Origin: Hetaerina americana
Lineage: Eukaryota; Arthropoda; Insecta; Odonata; Calopterygidae
Assembly (NCBI GenBank): GCA_022747635.1
Contig: JAKTNV010000009.1
Location: 26,125,622-26,189,621, forward strand
Reading direction: 5' to 3'
Length of the DNA: 64,000 nt
Shown here: one piece after another, positions 1 through 10,519 of the stretch
Layout: every line of letters starts with the position of its first letter
Numbering within the stretch: the stretch's first letter is position 1
Notes under the pieces: model-generated
Databases searched by the model: none
What the model was told of the DNA's origin: nothing
What the model saw: the letters and a program-made list of their open reading frames with translations, nothing else
Translations under genes and position numbers: made by a program

Positions 1-39
1 GTCCCCATAATGCTCTCTTTCATTCGGGAGAGTGGGGTC

Positions 40-200
40 GTTTTTCACTTTTTTCTCTCCTCCCGATCCACCTCCGTTCCTCTCCCCTTTTCCTTCCCCT
101 TCTACTCCGAACCCCCTCTCCCGCCCGCGCTTCTCCGCCCTCACCCCCAGCGAATCCACCTTAGTCATCCCTTGGGTTCGAATGAGTATCACCTTCCTTT
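40..200. other. Pyrimidine-rich GC block
   Basis: The plus strand is almost all C and T with scattered CG dinucleotides, in contrast with the AT-rich DNA that follows. Open frames across it encode only Pro/Ser/Leu-rich low-complexity peptides, so I do not call a gene. It is one of about ten similar blocks in the window. Confidence 0.5.
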
Positions 201-564
201 ACGGGCAGCTCCGTAATGCGCGTGTCTTTTGTGTGGTTTTGATCTGGAAATGAGAGGGCGGCGAGGGGTCTCCTGATCCAAAGGCATTTGTCTGCTGAAG
301 GAATAATTGAAGCTTTCCTTCGGCGTTGCCTCGGGATCCATACCCGTTGTTTGATTTTTTCAAATGATTGGCGATGGTGACTTGTAAGCGATGAAATATA
401 TTTATCATGGAATTGAAGGAAATAGGCGACTGACAGCATTCATTCTTAAGATTTCCGCGCATAAAACCCCCTCGTTTGTATATTTGCTGGAAATATTTCG
501 TTCTCTTTCCATTAATGTCGTTCATTCCGCCTCTCTAACGTTGTGATCACATGGTTTTCACTAA

Positions 565-642
565 TGATAATGGGTGGTGACCTACCACCCCCTGCCACAC
601 GTCCTTGCGGCGGCTCGCGGGGTATTATATAGATGTAGATGA
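565..642 (+). repeat. LINE 3'-end tail (GATGTA-tailed family)
   Basis: This carries the signature seen at many sites in the window: a TGCCACACG-CCTTGCGGCGG core with hairpin potential, then GGGGTATTAT, then a GATGTAGATG tail. It is the 3' terminus of a non-LTR retrotransposon whose longer copies lie at 6.4-7.0, 13.3-14.8 and 55.0-56.7 kb. This copy is severely 5' truncated. Confidence 0.65.
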
Positions 643-1370
643 CTAGCAATAGCAGGTGCTGTCCGATTGGAGGTACAAAAATTATAACAGCACGGAGTCT
701 AGTTTACCATTTCCGCGCTTCCCAATCCCAATTCTCCATCCACTGCCATTTTTCTGCGCAATTCGGGTTAAAAAGAAGGCCCTCATACTTTTAGTTTCTA
801 TCTACATAATTTTATGCATAAACTAATTTGACCTATTTCTCTCTCTGCCTTCCTGAGCATCTTCTCAAAATTCGGGAATCGAATTTCTTTCCCAAATATC
901 TCCCTGTTCCATTTTTGATTACGCATATGTCACGTGGCATCAAATTTTCTAATTTTATTAATCGTTATGGAGATGTAAAATTAATTCACCTTCTGTGTAA
1001 TGCGCACTTGGTTTTGCATGCCTCTTCAATTTTTTTCATATGACTACAGGACGTTCACCACTACTCATATTTTTTTCCCTTCGGGCTTATTGCCATGTAA
1101 TTTACAATTTTAGTATAATCCTCGTCATATATGACATACAAAGAATTGATACAATGTCGTACAACTACAGACAATCGTTAGCATATACCATAGTGATGTT
1201 ATCTTCAATATAGAATACAATATATTATAATATACAATAGTAGTATACATTCTGGTCCTGCTAAGCCAGTCAGTTCTGGCTTGACATCAGGTGCCACGTG
1301 AACAAAAATGATAGCTTAAAGTGTTGCAATTATAAGTCTACATATATTTCATCACGTTTTCTTCCAAGTC
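643..1370. other. No feature seen
   Basis: AT-rich sequence with short frames only. I recognise no coding or repeat signal in it. Confidence 0.4.
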
Positions 1371-1965
1371 CTAATTCATTCTGTATAATAGCCAGTCTTT
1401 TATTCTCCCTTTCACAGTATTTACTAAGAGTAATATTCTTAAATCTTTAGGTATTTCATTTAAAATTAGAGGTGCAGTAATTCCAATTGTCTTGATTTAA
1501 TTTTCAATTTCAATTACCTTAATTTGTATGAATTTCTTTCTTATATACTTCATATTATTGTCCCTTAATGGTAATTCCTTTTTATTTAAATCAGGTATTA
1601 TAAATTTGTCATAAAAATAGTATCCTATTATGGTGGTTTATCTGTTCAGCCTGTCCACAGGCAGCATTTCTAATTTTTGAAAGATATTTCTTCCATCTGT
1701 CCTCAGATATTTTTTAAATATTTTTTGCTGTTAATTTTTTAGCATAATAATTTTTGTAGAACCAGTGGATCTCCAAACTGTTATACCGTATCTTAAAACA
1801 CTCTCAACCAGTGCAAAATACACTATTTTGATGACATTCAAACTTCCGAAACTAGTGATGTAGTGAATTTCACGAAGGATGTAATTTAATTTGTTAATTA
1901 TTTTTTAAATATGCTCACCTATGTTAATATTTTGGTCTATGATGACTTTCAAGTAATTATATTTC
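1371..1965 (-). pseudogene. LINE reverse transcriptase, C-terminal fragment
   Basis: Read on the minus strand, the translation resembles the end of a Jockey/CR1-type RT. It runs YLKVIIDQNINIGEHI, then INKLNYILREIHYIT, then VYFALVESVLRYGITVW, then KKYLRTDGRNIFQKL, and ends near IPKDLRILLL and a stop at 1371-1373. In this clade these are the region after the YADD box and the conserved LxxxL-YG-VWG segment. The frame is broken by several stops and shifts, so it is dead. The catalytic YADD region is missing, and the 5' truncation lies close to the G-run and SINE-A that follow. Clade assignment is from motif memory; the RT identity is fairly secure. Confidence 0.72.
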
Positions 1966-2017
1966 CTTGTTCCAGAATGGGGCAATTACATTTATTGGGG
2001 GGGGGGGATGTAGGCAG

Positions 2018-2312
2018 TGTGGGTGGCGGTAGTCCAGGGGGTAGAGCGTTGGACTAATAACCAGAGGGCCCGGGTTCGATTCCCGGGCAAGCCTCTCTGG
2101 ACACCTCCAGCTCCACTTAAGCGATGTGATTTTTTCGGGCACCATCTCTTCTTGGGAAACTATAACCGGCACAGGGAAAGGAACTGCCCCCCCTACCCTG
2201 ATGTGTGTATTTCACACGCCGTTGGGCTTAGTACTGGGTGAACTCTACCATCACCTACCAAACCGACCTTCGGGTTGATTACTGTGTTTATGGTTTCTTA
2301 TGGTCGGCAGTA
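2018..2312 (+). repeat. SINE-A, tRNA-derived SINE (near full length)
   Basis: The head resembles a tRNA. It has an A-box-like GGTAGTCCAGGGGGTAGAGC, an anticodon-loop-like CTAATAA (isoleucine AAT type), and a perfect T-arm CCCGGGTTCGATTCCCGGG acting as the B box of an internal Pol III promoter. A unique body follows (TTTTTCGGGCACCATCT, CACACGCCGTTGGGCTTAG, CTACCATCACCTACCAAACC), ending in TGTGTTTATGG. Copies occur at 26.2 and 47.2 kb, with a 3' fragment at 17.55 kb. It is not a functional tRNA because the acceptor stem is absent and the body continues past the T-arm. Confidence 0.85.
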
Positions 2313-2506
2313 ATGTGAATGAATATGTAATTAAATATCTAAAATTTTCATCACTAAGCACCCATTTTAATATATATGCTCTATAGTTTTTGCGTCATCA
2401 ACCTGGGAGGTATAAACCATTATCTTTATTCCTTTTTTAGATCAGGTATTTCTTGCCATGGCCGCACTCTAACAATACTATTTGTTTTCGATTTCTGTTG
2501 AATCAG

Positions 2507-2602
2507 GCGTGCCAGGAGTTGATGATGACTGCGGAGTCCTTGCCTCTCCCATAGCGGACGGGAATGATGCCGTCGACTCTTCACTAGAGAAAGCTGGCTC
2601 CG
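2507..2602 (+). CDS. Candidate internal coding exon (unknown gene)
   Basis: A 96-bp GC-richer island sits between a pyrimidine-leaning acceptor (TTTCTGTTGAATCAG) and a strong donor (G|GTAAGTGC). One frame is open throughout, phase 1 at both ends, encoding about 32 residues that begin VPGVDDDCGVLASPIADGN and are acidic and Ser/Gly-rich; the other two frames contain stops. Length divisible by three and symmetric phase are typical of cassette exons. I do not recognise the peptide and no neighbouring exon is visible within several kb, which would require large introns. The open frame extends about 12 codons upstream of the acceptor, so chance openness cannot be excluded. Confidence 0.3.
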
Positions 2603-3039
2603 GTAAGTGCAACACTCAATTATTTTGTTCAATTTCCTCTTGTCTTTCTCAATAAGTGTATTTAGCTTCATTCATTTACAATCACTGATTAGCTTGTTAG
2701 GAGTTGTGGTCTTCAGCCAATCTGATATTAGCTTGAACCCCGACCAACTTGGCATATTGCGTTATTTAGGTGGCACCAAGGTGCCTTTTTGTCCAGGATA
2801 TCTTGACCCTAATATTGTTACTGTGTTTAATCTAACCGCATTATCGAAATTTGTCGGTCCATTTTATTCAGCACTAAAAGGAGAAAATCACGTATTGAAA
2901 CACATTTTCAGCTCACGACGTTATTTTGGAGTACTGATGCGTCCAATGGATAATTAGCGGTGATGATAATGCATTCCGAAATGTAATAAATTTTCCATAG
3001 CTCCTTCATTTCTTTACAAATGGCTCCTCAAATGGCTCC

Positions 3040-3095
3040 TCATGGGGTTAGGGTTTTTCAAATGGATAGGGAAAGGTGGGGGGAACGTTTACTAC
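3040..3095 (-). repeat. Fragment of a LINE 3'-UTR repeat
   Basis: On the minus strand this reads CCCCCCACCTTTCCCTATCC then ATTTGAAAAACCCTAACCCC. It matches 58895-58940 on the plus strand, which lies inside the LINE tail nested in the RT fragment at 58.8 kb. Confidence 0.6.
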
Positions 3096-4091
3096 ATATA
3101 AAGAGTAATCCTATGGTTATCTGTCATACTGTACAGCTGTATCATTGATATAAATATATCGTATCAACAGCTCATGGCTATATTTTTGGTATAGCTACAT
3201 ATATGTCCCTAATTATAAGTCATATTTATACAAATGAAATTCCTCATGAATTTTGAAAATTAAATATAGCTGATCTCTGTATTAAATGGATGCCCGGTTA
3301 CGTTTGTCATCTCACGAGATCTTGCTATGCGAAATCGACAGCATCCGCCAAGAAGATACAAGAGAGGACTGTACTAGTGAGAATAGGAACTTGGGATCTT
3401 AGACTGACTATGGGGACAGGGAAATAAGAATATTTAAAGCGAGAGATATAAAGAGTAAATACGACTAATAAAGCTCAGAATAGTGGATTTCAAAATGAAA
3501 AACCATCACGTTTACTAAAATTGGATAACTAAACTCAATTTGTGCGAATAAATTAATATACATGTGTAGGTGCACTTTTAATATTGTATTAAGAAATTTT
3601 ACTTGGAGAGGACTATAAGCACCGCTGAAATAAATTGCCCAAAATAGCTGAATTCTCTTTATCACGTTTCCAAGTGCCTCATTTCGATTTTCCAATTTTC
3701 GATTCTGTGTTGGTTTACTTGAGATGACTTCTGCTATACCTCCGAAATCCTTTTCGCGGTGCTACTTCATTTCCCTGTCTGTTTCTGGTTTTTACAGCTC
3801 TTCATTCTGCATTGATTCATATTTATTTTTATTTTTGCCCTAAACTGCCGAAAAGCGGTACCTTTTCGATAAGGATTTAAAAAATAAAACTCAATTCAGA
3901 TCGAAAATAATGACGCTAAGGAAGTTGCAAGCGGGAGTCCAAAAAGAATAACAACTAACATGTATTAACAGAGTGTTGAAATTAGTTCCTATAGTTGAGA
4001 AAAAACATTCATGGCGGTAAAACAGTAAAAAAATGAATTAATTCCATAATTATTATATTTCTTGTATACGACCGGCAACTCTATTAGTCCT

Positions 4092-4172
4092 TATTATATT
4101 GTTATTTTTTAAATTATATTATATTATATCATATCATATATTATATTATATTTTATTTATTATTATTGGCCT
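4092..4172. repeat. AT-rich microsatellite (TATAT/TTATA type)
   Basis: Imperfect runs of ATTAT/ATATC pentamers grading into TTATTATTATT. Confidence 0.8.
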
Positions 4173-5239
4173 TAGTTATTCACTTTTAAAGTTGAATGGG
4201 GCAGTCACATTACGTACATATAATACTAATTCCTTCGTCTCTTGATTTATCTTCGATAAATGCCATATTAATCTACTATCTTTGCGTAATATAGCTTGGT
4301 TTTTTTCTTAGTTCCTTAAAATGCTATACACTTGGATCATTACACAGTTATTTGCGATGTAAACTTACTCTTATTCGGCATGTGGCAGCTACTCGTAATG
4401 AGTTGCGCCAGTCAAGAAACTGTTGAATTGAACCACCAGAATAAAGTTTAATGATATATATGAGTTCAGGATGGAAATGAATGGAAGTGAGAAAGTGTAG
4501 CGGTATTCTTGAGTTCGAGATAAGTTCAGAGGTCAAGGGCTAAGGGTAGCTGTCGAGTTCTTAGGAGAAAATTTATGGGAGAACCATGACGGTTTTTCCA
4601 ATGAGCCGGAAACTACGAGACTTTCAACCAAAATCAGTCTCAGTCAGAGAGGGCTCCAACGTTAGCTTCGGTCCAGGTAGCTCGGGTTAATAATTAAAAA
4701 TTCATTAAGATGCTGATTCAGGAGTATTCATTCTGAATGAATAATTACATATATACATATATTTATTTATTTATTTATCCGCATGAAACTAGTCCCGAAT
4801 GCGGGGAGACTAAATTTAAATATTGAACTGTATTGAAAGAGGATAGATTGGGAATAGCTCTTATGGAATCCACTACTAGAAATGTGAGTAGAATTTTGTG
4901 TTAACAACTATTAGGTGGTTAGCATAGCAGCAGTTTTTGTTTGGGTAGAATGATAGAAATTTATCTGTACTTATCTATCATTAGAAGCTAGAGGACAGTA
5001 CCTTTAAAACATGGTTAGAGGCGGGTAAATTCGTTTTCCATGGCTGGAATATTTACCTGATCACGGAGTGAAAATTATCTCGCTTCATAATAATACAAAA
5101 ATACTATATTTATCATAATCTCAATAATTAGTTTGAAGCATGGATATCCTATTCATAAGACTTTCGTAATCAAAGCATTAAAAAGTCATTAGTTAATCCC
5201 ACGACTCTCACCTTCAACCTCATTACTGTCTTAAAAATA

Positions 5240-6171
5240 CAAGGTCTGCCCCAAAAGTAGAATGACTTATTATTTTCGGGATATATGGACGGACAGGCGG
5301 CGGTTTCTTTGTTTGGATTCAAGAGAGGAGAAAGGCTCTCTCTCAGGAAAGGCTGGAAAATTGGTGGCAGTTGGCTCCTAGCCTTTGCGTAGTGCGGATC
5401 GTTCGATTGCGAAACCTCTATAACGTGACCTCGTTACGCCACGTCATGAACCGGTTATTTGAACAGCGCTACACCGTCAAATTTTGCGTGAAACTGGGGA
5501 AAATCGGGAAAGAGACCAATGGCATGCTCAAAGCAGCTTATGGTGATATGGCCACGGATATATCGGGTGTTTTTGAGTAGCACAAAGTGTTTCGGGTGGA
5601 TGGAGAAGATGTTGAAGACACTGAATGTTTAGGACACCCTCAAAAAGTGACGCAAATCTTGCAGGAGTGAAGGTTTCGTTGGACAGCGATTGCAGATTAA
5701 GTGTTTCTATGGTTTCTGTAGAACTCGTTATCAGTAAATGTGATGTGCAACGACTTGTGACTCAAAACATGGGCATGAGAAAGGTATATGCAAAGTTGGT
5801 CCCGTGAGTGCTCCTGGACCGACAAAAGTAAACTCGCACGCGGATCATCCAAGAGCTTCTTGACCATATGAGAAGGATCCAAAATTTTGAGGCACGCACG
5901 ACGAGACTTCTTTCTCTTACCCCGCCTCAAATACGTGCTGAAAGGATGACACCACGGCTCGGTGGAAGCGTTACAACAGGCCAGGACGAGGGAGCTTAGC
6001 AGTATTCCGGGTGCCGCCTTTCAGAAGACGTACGAGGCGTGGAAAAACCGCTAGCAGCGGTGTGTGGACTCACAAGGGTGCTCCTTCAAAGAATTTTGAG
6101 TGAACGTATCAATTCTGGCTATGAAATGTTTTCTAAACAACTCAGTCCTACTACTTATGGCACAGACCTCG
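5240..6171 (+). mobile_element. MLE-3, decayed mariner-like element
   Basis: Imperfect terminal inverted repeats are visible: CAAGGTCTGCCCCAAAAGTAG at the left end against CGAGGTCTGTGCCATAAGTAG (reverse complement of the right end). TA dinucleotides flank both ends (5238-5239 and 6172-6173), the usual mariner target duplication. At 932 bp it is about 400 bp shorter than a complete mariner, so internal sequence has been lost. Confidence 0.82.
5446..6099 (+). pseudogene. Mariner transposase relic (in MLE-3)
   Basis: The first 45 codons read as the N-terminal helix-turn-helix of a mariner transposase (MNRLFEQRYTVKFCVKLGK). A TAG follows, then remnants of the second DNA-binding domain in other frames (GMRKVYAKLVP), and the C-terminal end (QRCVDSQGCSFKEF then stop at 6097-6099). 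The block holding the catalytic aspartates is missing. Related to the minus-strand MLE-4 at 47.6-48.5 kb, which shares the EQRY-KF-VKLGK start and the C-D-QG-F-E ending. Not functional. Confidence 0.8.
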
Positions 6172-6384
6172 TAGAGAATGATACTTTCTCATCGAGGTAC
6201 TGGCTACCTTAGAACGAGTTGCTTAGTTGATTCCGATTAAATAAAGTAGGTGACTCGCAAATCAAAATAATTCATTAGATTCAATGCTAGGTTGAAATTA
6301 CTAACTTAATTCTGATCCGGATGAATTAGCACCGAGGTCTCGCAAATTATTCGCACTCCAACATACATTGTTCGCTTGGATCAT

Positions 6385-7034
6385 ATATATAAAGTTCGGG
6401 AAATAGATGCCTGAACTAGCAGACTCAAGGACTCCTTCTTCCCACAGACAATATGGGATAGCAACTGCAGGGTTATAGATAGCAAAAATACCACTTTCCA
6501 CCCTCAGCGTCTAGGAAATAATTAGTTCTACTCAATTGTATACACTTTCACTAACCTCGTATGCTTTGTTGTCAAAACCCTTCCCGCGTGACCACATTAG
6601 AATTCCATTGAGTAATATAGTGCTCTTTACAGTATTGCTTGCTCTGCTCTGTTATTAAGTTTAGCCTTATTTCCCTCATCTCTCTCGGTGAGGAATCCTC
6701 CCGCTACCTAGAGCGTTGGGTCACATTCTCTACCTGTGTCCTAGGGGGAGGAGAATGTTATATGTTGCGTGTGAATTTCGCATTCTTACGTACTTTTCAA
6801 ATTCTTGTTTGCACGTTATTGGATAAATTTTTTACTGCATCCTAAGGTACAATTGTTTGTTAGTTGATAGTATGTGTATCTGCATGCATGAAAGTTGAAA
6901 GGATTTCTTCATGACCATATGCGCCATTGTTGGTAAGAGTTTGGTGTCCTAAATTTGCATGTTGTTTTGCTCTCTTTAACGGATGGTTACCTAACACACC
7001 CTTGCGGCCGGTACGGGGTATTATGTAGATGCAG
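6385..7034 (+). mobile_element. LINE 3' end (last RT codons plus 3' UTR)
   Basis: It starts with LKDSFFPQTIWDSNC, which resembles the final residues of Jockey/CR1-type RTs (usual form FFPRTI-DWN). About 600 bp of 3' UTR follows, parallel in order and sequence to 13.86-14.77 kb (shared CCCTCAGCGTCTA, TTCCCGCGTGACCACATTAG, GCTACCTAGAGCG, CTGCATCCTAAGGT). It ends in the CTTGCGGC-GGGGTATTATGTAGATG tail. 5' truncated, as is usual for target-primed reverse transcription. A third copy of its left half is at 50.9 kb. Confidence 0.82.
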
Positions 7035-7559
7035 GTGAAAATAGTTCAATTCTTAATCGCTTGAAATTTTTATGGTTCAATTCTCTTAAAACTAGTTTTA
7101 GAGGCATAAACAAGAAAGATATAATACGAATATATCAGCGATGGATTAAATTCTATTGAATCACTACTTTAATTAACATCAAAAAACCCCTATGGGAGAT
7201 GGAAAGAGCTACTGAATGGAATATTTTTCCATCTTATGACCGTCATATATTACTTTCGAGGGTCATTTATTCGTCGTGAACGTCACTGAAACATTGAGTG
7301 TCGTCTCTGTAATCCATTGGGGTTAATATTTCTGACGGACAGTTGAAAAGATATCTCGAGTGAATGACCGCTACACCTTCCGTTGCGGATGATCTTCATT
7401 TTAAAAGTCTCATAAATTAAGAAATAAGCCCCTCCCCGCTCGTTTCTACACCTCAAAATGTTTTGAAAAGCAATGAAAACCCATGAGGGCCATAACACCT
7501 AAATTGGGTAAAGTTTCATGGCTGGTTGGATTGCCTCTCAAGGAGTCGTAATTCTTTTT

Positions 7560-8530
7560 ACGACGTTCCTCCTCGAGACAAGCGCGTCTCCTTTTCCACC
7601 GAAACGTAGTCGTCTATGCTGTTGCTAAAGTCCCCCCGATTCCGACGAACAACTTCCCCACCCACGCAACACACCTCCCCTCCCCCTCCATTCGTGGAAT
7701 CCTAAGACTTTCCATTTCTGGTTTGACCCCCGCGACCCCTGTCCTCAACTCTCTTTGGGACCCTGACTGCATCCCGGAGAAAATCCTACTCCCGCCCTCT
7801 ATCCCCCTCACGGAAAAGGGTGTCGAGACCCTAAGTCTCCTTCCCCTCCCCCCTCGAACAACCTTTCCCCTTTTTAAACCCCTTGGTGCATGCAAGGAAA
7901 AGTGAAACCGGAAGTGACTACGTCCAGTCCCTATCCTTTTCTCTTACCCCCGCTCCACGCTCCCTCTTTTCGACTCCGCCGGAGCCACGAGGGACAGCCG
8001 GCAGCAGGCCTCCTTTCCTCCGCTAATGGCAGACCAACTATTTGGTCCCGCAGACGACGCAGCCCCCTGCTCTCTCTCTCTCTCTCTCCCTTCCTCGCCC
8101 TCCTAGAGAACCATAAGGAGACGCTCCAACACGCACCCTTCCCCTTCCTAGTTTTAACCCGGGGCCCGACCTCTCCCTCACGCCCCTCATGCCGAGAGAG
8201 GGCCCTGAAAGCCCCCTCCTCCGTTTCCTAATTCCTCCGCAGGCACCCTCGAGGACTTCTTCCTCTCACACCCAGACGCCACGCTCGTCCTCCCCCTCCC
8301 AAACCCCGCCGCTCACAATTCACACCAATTTTTCTTTGACTCGCTCGGCAATTTTTTACACCACGATTCCTCTCAGACCTCTCCGCCCGTGGCCTCCATT
8401 CTCCGCTCTCTCTTGTTTTCTCCTCACATTCTTTTTCGTTTTCTCCTCTCTATAAGACCCGATATTTTCCTAGTTCGGAGTAAAAAAGTAGTCCTTTTTT
8501 TGTTTTGCACCTCGTCTCGCAGGCCCAAAG
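7560..8530. other. GC-rich pyrimidine block
   Basis: About 900 bp of C/T-dominated plus strand with many CG dinucleotides, including a (CT)n run near 8068-8090. Long open frames here are low-complexity consequences of the composition. It could be a CpG-rich regulatory region or a simple-sequence expansion; I see no TATA or Inr arrangement that decides it. Confidence 0.45.
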
Positions 8531-8793
8531 CCTGGCGTCTTTCTTCGCCTCTATCTCTTGAATCCCTTCTTGCTGTTTTTCCAGTCGTATTTCTCGGAGA
8601 AGAGGATATTTTACTTACAGGGTGGTGAGTTCTCACAGTTAGTTTTCGGATCGGTTCATCGACTGGAATCGTGTTTATTTTTCGGTCTCCCAAAAGGGTG
8701 AGGAGTATCTGAAGATTTAACTGGAATTCTAATCTTTTACGTGGGTTTCTTTTGAGAGTCTTTTTGCTGCAGTTATAACTTTGGCGGTATTGA

Positions 8794-8874
8794 AATTAAA
8801 TTTAAAATACTTCGCCTTTCCACATAAACTTTAAAAGTTTTTATGGAAAGGCTAAGTATTTTAAATTTAATTTT
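8794..8874. repeat. Foldback (inverted repeat, about 35-bp arms)
   Basis: AAATTTAAAATACTTCGCCT-TTCCACATAAAC pairs with GTTTTTATGGAAAGGCTAAG-TATTTTAAATTT across a loop of roughly ten bases, with few mismatches. The sequence would form a stable hairpin. No coding capacity; a MITE-like or cruciform-forming relic. Confidence 0.75.
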
Positions 8875-9261
8875 AATATGAAGAATTTCCACCAAGTGAC
8901 GCCAGAAACTTTCATTTGACGGTATTGCTTGAGCCATCAGAACGTTTCTAGAGATCCATTATTTTCACCCTGGAATTTGAAACTAGGTGTTAAATATCAC
9001 AATTAACAAATTTAACACAAGATGAGTTGTTTGATCATTGCAATTTTAAACAAAATTAATCAGTTCAAATCTTGATTGGTGTAGGATATCCTAATGAAAG
9101 CTTGAAAAGCGTTATACCAACGGATAAAATTTGGTTTGCTGGCTTTATGTGAAGACATAGTGATGCTTTCATATGCTTTCATTGATTGTATATAAAATCT
9201 GAGCTCATATTAATGCTAGAGATCAATAAGCCTAAAATAATAAAAAATATTAGAATAATGG

Positions 9262-9352
9262 GCGCTTGAGTTATGCCGAGGTGATCCGTTCGATATTGCT
9301 CTAGCCAACAACTGAAAAGGCGCAGATTCGACTCTTCTCTGGCGCATTGATT
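9262..9352 (+). repeat. Possible degraded tRNA-like SINE head
   Basis: GCCGAGGTGATCCG resembles an A box and GCAGATTCGACTCTTC a decayed B box about 50 bases later. Weak; I cannot identify the body or boundaries. Confidence 0.25.
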
Positions 9353-9839
9353 TTATTACCATTAAATAACAAGAAGGTTTTTACGGGGTCCGGCGCGATT
9401 TCATCCTCTTTGAGTACTAATCGTATATTCAAAATAAATAAATTTCCGACTTTCGCGACGGAAAAGAGTTGAACCTATAAATACCTACCAAAGTAAACCA
9501 AATAAAATGGAAAAATCATTCCCAAAGCTTAAATTTGGCAGCTAGAATAAAATGTGAGGACAATAAAGATAAAGTAGTTTCGCTTCATATCAAATAATTT
9601 TCCATTTAGTGATCTGTTTGAATGGCCTTGTTTATGTCAATCATGCCTCTCCCCTAGCCCCACCCCTGGCACGTTTGATGCAAACGATGTCCATCAAACT
9701 TATTGCCCAAAGATGTAATTCTTCCCGGACCACATGATTGGCGGCCAGACGCCATCAGAAACACCATTTGCTAATTATATATCCCGCATCCGTCGTTAAA
9801 GCTCTCGCCCCAGTCCTACCCTTCCAGACTCCGCTCCCA

Positions 9840-10470
9840 AACGATGTGCGTCAATTACTTCGATGTGTACATCCCTCTCATTACTTCTCGTCTCACCTCG
9901 GTGGGAGGGGGGAGTGGAGTTTCGGGCATGGTTGGGGGTCGTTCGCGGGAGGGAGGGCTGGATGAGGCTGGGTGGGAGGAAAAGGCGGCAACCCTAGGAG
10001 ACGGACCCGAGAGAAGGGAAAAAGTACGTGGGGTTAGGGGGGAGGAAGGATGGTTTTGGTTCTTCCGGGGTGGTTTTCTCCGTCCCCCACCACCGACAGC
10101 AGCGAGTGAGCTTCCCCTCCCGTCACCCTCCCGCCCTCTCCCTTCCAACCCCCATTCTCCCCTCCGCTCCCTCGCTCTCTCCCTCTCTCGCCCTCACCCT
10201 CTCCTTGTCCGAACCGGTGAACTCGAGGCATCCATCACCCGCATTCCCACGTGGCTGAATCTACTCCTCGCGTACACACAGACGCACGCACTCACGCACA
10301 TGAACAGCCTCCTCCCCCCCCTCTCAGCCTCTTCATTCCTCTCACCCCCAAGGCACACATCCTTAACACCCCTACCCCCCAAATCCGCTCCAGGTTTACG
10401 CCTGGAGGTTTTTTCACGTCGTCTCCGTTGGTGCGGCCCGCGAGAGTCACCATCCATCCAACGTTCTAAG
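9840..10470. other. GC-rich block switching from purine- to pyrimidine-rich
   Basis: Positions 9900-10050 are G/A-rich on the plus strand; 10080-10420 is C/T-rich. The longest frame (9844-10509) is low complexity and I reject it as a gene. A perfect 7-bp stem (CTCCAGG/CCTGGAG) followed by six T's lies at about 10388-10415. Confidence 0.45.
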
Positions 10471-10519
10471 CGGAGTTTGGCAGTATTACACGCAACACTT
10501 TCCGGTTGAGTAAAAATAC

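Larger units (their letters stand above)
2660..5235. other. Mostly unique AT-rich stretch
   Basis: No gene recognised. It contains a 12-bp tandem duplication (CAAATGGCTCCT, 3018-3041), a short LINE-tail-related piece at 3040-3095 and an AT microsatellite near 4.1 kb, annotated separately. Confidence 0.4.

Noticed and set aside
2022..2095. Functional tRNA-Ile gene
   Set aside because: Good T-arm and anticodon-like loop, but no acceptor stem, and the same body follows in other copies, so it is a SINE head. The same applies to 20392 and 47230.
2607..2957. 116-codon frame right after the candidate exon
   Set aside because: Starts in the putative intron, has no domain, and would contradict the good donor at 2603.
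10388..10415. Hairpin plus T-run resembling a bacterial terminator
   Set aside because: The genome context is eukaryotic; a 7-bp stem with T's in a C/T-rich block has no implied function.
9844..10509. 221-codon open frame
   Set aside because: Low-complexity Gly/Arg then Pro/Ser peptide produced by GC-rich skewed DNA; overlapping frames on both strands are equally open.
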